From contig OZ021727.1 of the NCBI GenBank assembly GCA_963978545.1, positions 13,457,243 to 13,521,242 on the forward strand: a DNA stretch of 64,000 nucleotides. The letters are read 5' to 3'. The notes beneath the pieces are model-generated. The model ran no database searches. It was given only the letters and a program-made list of their open reading frames with translations, and was not told the DNA's origin. Both the position numbers and the translations under genes were made by a program. Position 1 is the first letter of the stretch, and the number at the start of each line of letters is the position of its first letter. This DNA is from Linyphia triangularis (Eukaryota > Arthropoda > Arachnida > Araneae > Linyphiidae). Below are positions 1 to 11,200 of the stretch, one piece after another.

Positions 1-772
1 TACGGAATATTAGTAAACCAACTAGCTTTTATCCAATCACGTTAAAAAACCATTGAACCGACCATTGTTGAAACTCTTTCCTGTTGTCAAAACTTTATTA
101 ATAAATAAATAATAAAATTACTGTAATCAGAATAAATAAATGATATTTGGAAGTTAAAGCATAAATCCACGTTCATTTTTAATAAATAAATTTTGGAACG
201 TAGTTTGCCACACGTTTTGTTGATAAAAATGTTTTTGATATCGGCGCTGTATTAATGAACAGAAAAATTGTTCATCAAAATCTAAATTATTAACAGTCAA
301 CAATAACACAGGGCAGTGGCTTACAGATACATAGAGCGTCATCTGTTGATAAAAAAAATCAAACTAATTTTTCTTGGGTGAAACGTTTCTCAAATATGGA
401 TTGATGAAAAGTACTGTTACTTGCATATTTTTATCAGACTTATCAATAAATAAGGAAAGCGAAGACGATACATTTGAAAACGACACTATTAGTTTCTCAC
501 CTTGAGAACTAAAAGTTTCATATGGCAATTCATGGATCAGAAGCAAGGGTTATACAAAGAATTTTACTGATCAAGGTGCGAGTGTGATAACAAATGTGTG
601 AGACTTTTTCAGACTTTATTTTAAAGACAGTATTTTGAACAGAAATGTGATAGGAAACACGGTTTTATACTTTGATAATGTTTTTATTGATACCTAAAAA
701 TTGTTAATTGTTATTTAGAATGCCTTGGTCCAGAGGGTAAGAGGGTGCCCTAGTGTACCCAAGCATTACACA
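1..772. other. 3' flank of the ionotropic receptor gene, no gene seen
   Basis: AT-rich sequence downstream of the minus-strand receptor stop codon. Short open frames occur on both strands, but none has a recognisable domain or splice context. Part of it is presumably the 3' UTR of the receptor transcript; the first possible poly(A) signal (AATAAA on the minus strand, 776-781) already overlaps the stop codon. Confidence 0.5.
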
Positions 773-983
773 TTATTTATTGCATTTCTTAATTATGATT
801 TCAATAAAGAAAATGAACAATGAAAATACAATTCCAGTAGTGAGCAAAATAAATGCTCCAATCAAGTCAAAGAGATTTAAGGGATTGACATCTGTAATAC
901 TCATTCCGGTGCATATGTTATAATTAAAACTTGATTTCAAGAATCTAAGATGACCAAGGTTGCCTTCATTGAAACGACGAAGT
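773..983 (-). CDS. IR gene, last exon with M4
   Basis: 211 bases from acceptor ttgcag to TAA. It encodes LRRFNEGNLGHLRFL, then DVNPLNLFDLIGAF (typical start of IR M4), a hydrophobic helix ending in FSLFIFFIEIII, and a basic tail KKCNK. The phase (A completing ATA) joins exactly to the exon ending at 7895. Confidence 0.92.
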
Positions 984-3900
984 CTGCAATTGAAAAAAAA
1001 TCGATTAAAAACCAAGCAATGTTTGAAATTCAAAAATAAATCAATGACTATTATCATATACAGTACTATACATGAATTCCAATCCACTAAGCCAAAAATA
1101 TTTTTAATTGTAAAGAAAAATTATTATAAAAATCAAACGAAGTGTATGACATCCGAAATTATGCGATGATATGTTTCCCAACAGAAGTCTTTTTTATTTC
1201 TATGTGGTTTCTTAGAATTTTTATTTAGTTTTTGTATTCAGATCGAGATAATTTGAGTGGCATATTTCTTAGATGATGCTTCCTCTGACCAAAATAATAT
1301 CAAAAATTTCTACGAGAAGTGAAATCGAAAACACTGTACAGGCCAAAAGTACCCGCATTCTTGAGCTCTGTGCTTATTTAACTTGCAAGTTTGTTACAAA
1401 TTAACGTTTCGATGGAGTAGTCCGGGGAATAGAGACTGAAAAAGGGATCTTACCTTGCAAAAGGTTATGTAGTTCTGATTTTTTAATATGTTATAAAGGT
1501 CGGTCCCGTGGTTTATAAACCAAGATTTCGACCTCCTAACCCTTGTGCGTTCTCCGTGGTGCACCAAAAACTGAACCGTTTTTCAGTTTATAGGTCATAA
1601 CTCCTTGCCAATGTATCTTAGAAACAAATATTATGTTTAAAAGTTGTAGAATATTAAATTTTCTACAACTTTTGTATACAAAGTTTTTTTGTAGACCTAT
1701 TACATAAATAGTTATGTCGCATCAAAGTCAAAACTTTTTCGTAAAAATGCTAATTTTTTAAGATTTGTGTCAAGTGTTTTGATTATATCTCCATAATGGT
1801 ACATCTTAGAGAAAAAGTTTGTGAATAAAAGTTGTATAACAATCAATATCCTACAAGTTTTATACATTAACTTATTTTCTAGGACTAATAACAAAGGAGT
1901 TACTCTGCTTTGTGTATTTCCCCGTGGTGCACCAAAAAAAAATACGTTTTTCAGTTTATAGATCATAACTCTTTTGCAATGTATTTTCAAAACAAACATT
2001 AAATTTAAAAGTTGTAGAATATTAAATTTTGTACAACTTTTGTGCACAATTTGCTTTTGTAAAGCTATTATGTAAAGAGTTACGTAGCATCAAAGTAAAA
2101 ACTGTTTCGTAAAAATGCTACTTTTTTAAGTTTTTTGCCGAATTTTTCAATTATATCTTTATTAAAATAAGTTGTAGGGGAAAATATATTATACAAAAGT
2201 TGTAGATCTATAAATTTGCTAAAAGTTTTATACCAAAAGTTACTATCTAGGACTAATAACTAAGGAGCTACTCTTCTTTGAAGGCTTACGAGATGATAAC
2301 CTATAATATTTTATGTATAGGTAAGGGTTTAAAAATAGCTTCTTACTGCATAGTCTGGCAATTTTAATAAAAAAATAAAACAATATATATAATACTGATG
2401 ATAATGTAAAATAAAAAGTGAAAATATATTAAATAATATATCTATCTATAAATAATAGTAATATAAAATTTACCATTTTGCCGTGATGCTCCAAAAATTT
2501 CTGCATTCGGAAATAAAAATGAGAAATAGACTGCATTCAAGTGGCTAATTCTAAACTACGTGGGGTACAGATCTTTTGAGATAGAATAGAAAAATCTCAA
2601 GTCGGGTGGCATAAGTGACATAAAAAGGAATTCTTTTAAAATCTCAGTTTCCGCGAAAACCCCATATACTGTTGATTGATATTTGCGACAGCTGAATTCA
2701 AGGGAGAAGATTAGAAGAACCGAAAAAAGTTCCTAGTGCTTTCTTTCTAACCCCTCCCCACATCACTAACCATCCCGACAGAATATCAACCACTCAGTGT
2801 AGTTACTTTTAGTATTGGATTACATGTGTTGTAATGATGGCTGCTTCGTCGTATCCAATATTACAGGAATTTGCAAAGATCTTTCTAGATACTAATGCCA
2901 GTGTTTCAAGCATCACTGAAGCAGTATCAAGCATTCTTGTTGCTCTCTATGGTGGTGACAGGGCAACATCTTTAAATGCTTTGCGTTATAAACAATTTTC
3001 CAAATCAACAACTGGCAGCAAGTTAAATATGTTAAAGTTACAACCGACCCAAGAAGCTGCTACTCACCATGTCTTTCGCACATACCATAAAGTAAAGACA
3101 TGGATGGGCCAAATGAAAAATCCTATGGTATGGGGGTGGAGGAAGGACAGTAAATGACTTCTTCCTATTACAACCAACAGGGATTCAGCTAATCAATCAA
3201 TTCTCGCCTACATTTTCTGCCAGTGCAATATAAAGATGCACTAATGCCTGCGGTTATAGAAAGGCCGGTCTCAAGTGCTTCATAATATGTAAAAACTGTC
3301 ATGGACAAAGCTGTGACAATATAGCGGACATCATAATTGATGACAACAATGAAGACGACCCAACAGAACCTGAAGGAGTAGCGGAGGAACTAGCCGGGCC
3401 TTCATGGCTAAACGAAAATAAATTTAAAAATTTATAAGTTTTTTAAATTGTAAGTTTTATTGATATTACTATTGTTAGATAGAGATATATACATTTTTAT
3501 AATATTTATATTTTTTGTTTTATAACACTATTAATTTAGTACCTACCTTGTTTTATTTTTTATCAAACATGTCAGGTTTTCAGTAAAAAACTGTTTTTAA
3601 TATTAGATCTTATCAAGTAGTTCTTTTGTTATTAGTCCTATAAAATAACTGTGGAGAGCGGGGCGCACCAGTAGAGAACCCCTCGTGGCGACACCTAACG
3701 GCAGGGAGAGGTATTCCTCATTCTGATGAGAGAGACAGATCACTGAACATTCTCGATGTGAATATACGCAAGAATGGCGATTGTGCCAAATGTAGTATGA
3801 AGTGTGACCAATAAGGAGTTATTAAAGCTGGATTCAACACTCAGCAAGTGTCCCTTCTCTGAGCGTCTACTCCCACATGGGGGCTCGGCATCACGAACTG

Positions 3901-6900
3901 AGTAGGCGTCAGAACGCTACGTTAAGAACCAAACGGCAGAACGTGTAAGGGCAAACCAGAAGTACGAGCGACGAGTACAAATGAAACCGAACAGCCCCGT
4001 AGTCACCCAGCAGTGAACCGGAGATCGGAGTATAAGCCGTCGTATCCCCTAGCAGTGTAAACGAAAAAACAGCACAGTGACCGGAAAGTGAAACCACGTC
4101 TCATCGGAAAGCGAAACCACCACGTCGGAAAAGCGAAGTCAGCGCCGACGAAGAGGATTGTTTAGCGGAAACAACAAGCATTGGAACACCGCTATCGAAG
4201 CCAAGAAACTTCGTGTCGAATATAAGAGGTCAACATCATTGAAAAGGGGGCCAGCAAGCACTGGGAAGCCACAACGAAACATACGCACCGGCAACACAAG
4301 TCGAGGTAACAAATCAACAGAAAAACTGTGAGTACAATTTTCTATTATACTAACATGGCGTTTCTTGCCAGAGCACGAAAGAATGACTTACTCGCTTTAA
4401 TAGATGAACTGGGATTGGAACAACCCATTAATTCAAAAATCGCTCAATTCTGTAAATTAATAACAGAACACGCCGATTATGATGAAAACCTTGTTAAAAA
4501 TATGTTAAACACAATTGTAAATGATCGTGAAGAAAAGGAAGCGAAAGAATTTGAGTTAGCAAAAGATAGGGAGGCGAAAGAATTCGAGTTAGCGAAACTG
4601 CGCATAGAAGCAGAAGTTCGCCAACTTGGCGCTACTGTAACAAGCGCACGGGAAAACGAAGTAGGCAGAAGCCCAAATATATTACAGTATATGAAACCGT
4701 TTGACGGTAGTGACATAAGCATCTACTTCACATTATTTGAGAGACAAATAAGTCGTCTAGAAATATCGAAAGATACTTGGGTGAATTATTTAATCACATT
4801 GCTTCCACTTGAAATAGCAAGCTTAATAACACGTGAGCCGGAAACACTAGCGAATAATTACGACCACATTAAGAGAATTTTGCTGAGACGATACCGACTT
4901 AGCCCAGAACAGTTCAGAATGCAATTCTCATTCCATAAAAAAGAACAATGTCAGACATGGAGAGACTTTGCTTTTGAACTAAACAATTATCTAACCGAAT
5001 GGTTGAGCGGACTTGATGTCACAACATTTGAAGATTCAAAAGAATTAACGCTAGTAGATCAAATAAAAAGAAAATTACCCAAAGAAATTCGAGAACATTT
5101 TATGGACGAACTTCCAAAAATAAAAAATAGAGAAATTTTGGTCAACAAACTCGATGACTTTGATTCAACTAGAAATAATTTAAAAAAGAATACGATATTT
5201 CGTGAAAATAAATATGAAGAAAAAAGCAGGAAGCACTGGCAGTCTAGAGAAAATATACAGGAACGTCTATTCGTTCGTGCTCAAACCAATACTAACCATT
5301 TTTATAAGGAAAGAAATAATGGTATTGTTGATAATACAGAGTGGCCTAATGAATATAGTCAGTTTGAAGTTAAAAATCAAGGTATTAAATGTAGGGTAAA
5401 AGTATACTGAAAAAAATCCAAAATTTCAGAATGCAGAAGGTTTTTGGTGCACTATGGCGAAAATGGTAAATTGATATTACCGTTATTGTATACAGATATA
5501 TACATTATTTAATATATTTCCACTTTTTATTTTACATTATCATCAGTATTATATATATATTGTTTTATTTTTTCATTAAAATTGTCAGACTGTGCAGTAA
5601 GAAGTTATTTTTAAACCGCTACCTTTACATAAAATATTATAGGTTATCATCTCGTAAACCTTCAAAGAAGAGTAGCTCCTTAGTTATTAGTCCTAGATAG
5701 TAACTTTTGGTATAAAACTTTTAGCAAATTTATAGATCTACAACTTTTGTATAATATATTTTTTTCTACGACTTATTTTTATGAAGATATAATTGAAAAA
5801 TTGGGCAAAAAATTTAAAAAAGCTGCATTTTTACGAAACAGTTTTTACTTCGATGCTACATAACTCTTTACATAATAGCTTTACAAAAGCAAATTGTGCA
5901 CAAAAGTTGTAGAAAATTTAATATTATACAACTTTTAAATTTAATGTTTGTTTTTAAAATGCATTGCAAAAGAGTTATGATCTATAAACTGAAAAACGTA
6001 TTTTTTTTAGTGCACCACGGGAAAATACACAAAGCAGAGTAACTCCTTTGTTATTAGTCCTAGAAAATAAGTTAATGTCTAAAACTTGTAGGAAATTGAT
6101 TGTTCTATAACTTTTATTCACAAACTTTTTCTCTAAGATATACCATTATGGAGATATAATAAAAAAACTTGACACAAATCTTAAAAAAGTTGCATTTTTA
6201 CGAAAAAGTTTTGACTTTGATGCGACATAACTATTTACATAATAGGTCTACAAAAAAAACTTTGTATATAAAAGTTGTAGAAAATTTAATATTCTACAAC
6301 TTTTAAACATAATGTTTGTTTCTAAGATGCATTTGCAAGGAGTTATGACCTATAAACTGAAAAATGGTTCAGTTTTTGGTGCACCACGGAGAACGCACAA
6401 GTGTTAGAGGTCGAAAACTTGGTTTATAAACCACGAGACCAACCTTTATAACATATTAAAAAATCAGAACTACATAACCTTTTGCAAGGCAAAATATCTC
6501 TATTCCCTGGACTAGAGTCTTAATGGAGCTGTTTAACGTTAAATAATAACATAAAATGATACATACATTTTTCATTGTTAATGGTTTGGAAGACATAAAT
6601 TAGTTGGGCAAAAAGAATGGTTTATTTTGAGTTCAGTGATATTCATTGAAATTCCGTGTATCACCGAAACCAATATAACCGTAAGTTTCTAGAGTAGCAT
6701 TTGTTTGTAGCTAAAAATTGTTATGTCAGCTAAAAAATTCGGCTTGAAAGTGCAAATTGCGATCATCAAGTATTGAATTCTTGGGTGCGAGTTAGAGTGC
6801 GTAATGTTGCATAAGATAGCAAAGGGGCAACAACGCATGGAACTACAGTGCATATTTATCAAGGAACGTGTCTGTCCATCCCTTGAAGTCCATATCAAGA

Positions 6901-8231
6901 AGTATCGACGGACTTTCAAGTACGAGAATCGTTACTGAGAAGGTGCATAAAATAATTCCTCCACTCAGAATTATTTTAAATGCAAATGTGTGGCTGTTCT
7001 TAATCATTGACCATTGGTGACCTGAGCGTAACACTCTTAGTCGACTTCCCAGGGGACCACCATCAATGGCATCCGGTGGTGAAGTTTCTTATGAAACAAT
7101 TTTCTTTTTCGTTAATGTTGAGAGTCGTAAACAAATTGAACAGCTACCCGTCTAAAAGAGTGGTGCAGAGAGGTAAGAAGCAGTTTCCTTTCGAGTTCCT
7201 CAGGACTACAGTCGCAGTCCTTGACTCAGCAAACCAAAGGTAAGTAATACTAAACTAAGCTAAGGAAAGAAAAACTGAAGAAATCAAAACTAAGGAAAGC
7301 ATAACTAAACTAAATAAATAAAAGCTAAGCTAAGGGAAGGAAAGCAAAACTAAACAAAGGTCGCCAACGCCAGTATGCAATCAAAGCTAAGTATGTTAAG
7401 CAAGCTAATCTGCACTAGGTCATTTTACCTAATTATTTAAATTAATTAGTTATTAATAGTTAATAGTTTCTTAAGAGTATAACGTTCAAGATGAGTTCAA
7501 TTTCTTAAATAAAATTCTGTTAAGTTTCTTTAATCAAAATACTAAAGAAACGCCAAGGGAATCAAAACTATACGAAAACCAAAATTAAACAAAGCAAAAC
7601 TGAGTATGCTAAGCAAGCTAAGCTGCGAGTAGGCATTTTACCTAATTATTAAAATTAATTAGTTATTAATCGTTAACAGTTTCTTAAGCGTAAAACGTTT
7701 AAGATGAGTGGAGTTTATTCAATAAAAATGCTATTACGTTAAAGGCTGCTGGCTTTTTGCATTCACATCTCTCTGTATTGCTGTGATTAATAACGTAACC
7801 TCCCGTAGCTTGAAAATGATGGAATTTTTAATACGCACTCCCTTCACCAACACATGTAATAAAATTAATGTTTAATACCTTTAATATCACTTACATTCTA
7901 TTGAACTTTCTAATGATGCCAGAGTTGTGGAATTGTTTCCTGAATGCAATGCCAATGTAACTAGATCCTAAATCAGCGGCTATGACTCTGAGGTCGCATT
8001 TTCCAGTCATCAGAAATCTATTCCCTACTAAATTTCTTAGGAATAGATTATCCGCCATGAACACCTGTTTACCCTCTTCAACCAAGACCATCCATGGCTG
8101 GATTGTTTTTTCAGGATCATGTAACCCCAAATTGCTTTTCAATCTAAGCCAGATAGAAGTGTATTGGGTTTCACCCAAATTCTGTAGAATTTCAAAATTA
8201 TGTTATTTTACATGGAATGACAAAAAAAAAA

Positions 8232-8263
<32 letters not shown>

Positions 8264-11200
8264 TTAGCGTACACGTCTTAGTTAAATAAACAAAATTAGT
8301 TTACTGATAGAGCTTTTATCAAGGCTTCCATAAACATGATATTGCAAAAAAAAAAATTGCCTGGCTTATTGAGACAGTTAATTGCAGAAAATTGCAAAAA
8401 TGATCAAATTAAGGTCAATCATAAAAAAGATAGTTTGATTTGTACTGATAAACTATTTTAAAAGTTTAAGAACTTTAATCCGATTCAGTTCTTTTAAGGG
8501 AAAGAAGTCAGTTACAAAAGATCTGAAAATTAAATAATAAATTTTACTAGCATCTCCATATTTTCTCATCACATAAATCGCTGTTTCTATCATCGCTGTT
8601 TTATTGTTGCATTTATCACCGTTTTATTGGGGAACTAGGGATACTTGACCCAATATTTAGTTTTGAGTGTTTAGTTTTTATATAACATTACTTAAGGGTG
8701 TGTAAATTATGTATATTTATACTTCATTAAGTATTACACAATACTTATGACTATCTTTCTGAAGTATTAATTGTAAAGGAGGTAAAATATTAAACATAAA
8801 AAAACTTTCAACTTGGGTCAAGTATTGACCCACCTCTTAGGGGTACTTGACCCAAGTACAATTTAAAATTATAAATGCAACACTTTTACATAGTGATAAC
8901 ATAACTCCCATTAATAAATTCCATTAATACCTTCCTATACTTGTTCAAAGAGATTAACACTTTTTATTTGTATTAGCTTTATAATGTTAGGATGGTTCAG
9001 GTGTTTTGTGCATTGAACATTATAAAACCTTTTGAAAGGTGAGTAAACTGATACATCTAATGGTTGTAATATGTGAAAACAATGTGGAAGGAATTGTAAT
9101 ACCGTTAACTCATGTAACATCGATGGTAGGCAACGGCGTACAACTTTCAAGAATATCCATCAGTAACAATGCCTTTTTATCAATTGAACATCTTACATAC
9201 TTAACAAAATGGCGTAAGAAGAGTAAAAAAATCAATAAAACCTACCAATTGCATTTGAATAGTACCTCTATCTTGGCTCAAATATCCCTATATGCCTTGG
9301 GTCAAGTACCCTTACTGTACATTTACTACATAACCCTAAAATGCAACCACTTGCAAGTAAGTGGATAAATACTATTATGCATCTAATATAGTGTTTTAAC
9401 AGTATGCACAAAAAAATTAACAATTTAAAAATGTCTTACTTTTAAACAAAACCCCTTTTCACATCAGCGTTTACAACACAAAGATATTAGAACACAAAGA
9501 GCATGAAAATTTAATTTTTCTTATAGTTTAAAAACGGATGCAAAGATTTAGTTGTCATATTTATCATGTAACTGAAGGGCAAGAAGTGCTACCACTTCCA
9601 ACTTATGAAATCTTCCAAATTCTGAGAAAATGGCATTGGGTCAAGTATCCCTAGTTCCCCTTTGATTTTTTTTCTTTCTTTTTTCTTTTTCTTTTCGTAT
9701 AAATAGGATCGGACCTCGGGATTTTTTTTTTGTAGTTGACCTTATTTTTGAAATTTAAACTGATGCTCTTTCTCTGATCAAAAAGAAGTTAATCTTAAAA
9801 TAATAAATCCTTTTTGGAATTCGAAGTATAATATTCGAGACTAGATGAAAATGTATTATATTATGATCACTCTCCGTTTCGCTTTCAGGAACAGTTGTCC
9901 ATGAAAGCAAAATAAAAAAATTTCTTAAAATATATTTACCGGATGAATGAAATTTATAAAATTAACAAAAAATGATATCGGAAAAAAGTTGACTGTATTG
10001 TATTGCTAATACTACATTAGTTAATAATACAATGAGTCAACAACTTACCTTGAAAAAGGTTTCTACATAAGAATTGCGATAAGAACCAACTCCTATTGAA
10101 GTGTCTTCAAGCAAATCTTCTATCGATTCTATTCGAGGCTTCAACTTATTGGAAGTGAATACAGACGTGATACTGCCTTGATAAGTGTACATAAGAACAA
10201 GACACGCGCAAATAAACCAGACGAATTGAAGAAAGCGAAAACTTAGTGATGACCAGACGTGTCTCAAGAACCACCTCTCCTTCGACCCGAAACCTGAAAA
10301 ATGTCAACAAAATTAAAAACAACCACTTAAATATGTATGGGAGATTTGGGTTCAAATATTAAATAGATGGGTGTCTTACAAAGGTCGGAGAAAAATAATT
10401 AAAAAGAGTAAATTATTGATTATCAACAGAGAGGGATTTTTTTACAAGTCGAAAAACACGCAACTCCCAAATTTGCAATACGTACTAAAAACTTTATTAT
10501 GGAAAGCAAATGTGCATTAATATTTAAAGTACTATATAATTTAACAAAAAGAAGGATAATAATAACAATAATAATGTTGATGATGATGATAATAATTACA
10601 ACAACAACAACAATAATAATAATAATAATAATAAATAAGGGCCATTGCAATTTGTCAACATCCTATATTAGTGACTGGTTGAATGCTTAACTTTTGTTCC
10701 CTATATTACAACTATTTCCTCGAAATAGAAAATAATGTATACGTTACATCAATTAGTATTCAATTATTTTGCAGTGAGTAACTTTTTAAGCTTGACATTG
10801 AATTCCTTGAATATTTCGACGGTCCCAAAAGTAAGAAATATTCTGTTATAAAACATCAATGGAGATTTTTTTTTTAAATACCTTTCCCCCACACATGTTT
10901 GTTACAGCTATCTTAGAATAAAATTTATTAATTTAAGGATATTAATTCCAACTTATAAAAAAAATATCTTTTAGTATAGTTTTACCATGACTTTGTAGCA
11001 AATATTGTTCCTAAAACTTACTTTTTCCTATAGCGCTTGTTTGGAAGGCCCATATATATTTAAAAAAAGTTTCAGTTTTCACTCTTTTTTCAGTTGAGGG
11101 TAAGGCATGATATATGAGAGAAGCACAACTGGACACAAGAAATACTGCCAAAAATATCGCTATCCAAACCTATGGAAAACAATCATATTTAATTAGTGCA

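Larger units (their letters stand above)
1401..6542. mobile_element. TTAA-flanked composite element with 1.1-kb terminal inverted repeats
   Basis: The sequence at 1401-2510 returns, reverse-complemented, at about 5411-6542; for example TAGTCCGGGGAATAGAGA near 1418 pairs with the complement near 6498-6514. A TTAA sits at both outer ends (1401-1404 and 6539-6542), each followed inward by CGTT, which fits a transposase with TTAA target sites (piggyBac or Kolobok type; inferred). Inside are a decayed Cys-rich ORF (2834-3430), a partial extra copy of the right arm (3450-3649), and a 5' LTR plus gag ORF (3650-5410). No transposase was recognised. Confidence 0.75.
984..7894 (-). other. Last intron of the IR gene (6.9 kb)
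   Basis: Bounded by GTAAGT (7894 side) and a polypyrimidine-rich ttgcag acceptor (984 side). It contains the 1401-6542 mobile composite and the 7230-7750 duplicated repeat. Stretches 984-1400 and 6543-7230 show no recognisable gene. Confidence 0.8.

Noticed and set aside
7007..7243. 78-codon plus-strand frame with ATP/GTP-like look
   Set aside because: No motif, no splice sites, and it overlaps decayed repeat sequence.
7891..7893. Stop codon ending the receptor after FNRM
   Set aside because: The TAA is part of a GTAAGT donor, and the in-phase exon at 983-773 encodes the missing fourth membrane helix.
10423..10690. Open frames rich in Ile/Val (minus) and Thr/Ile (plus)
   Set aside because: They are translations of the AAT/GAT/AAC microsatellite.
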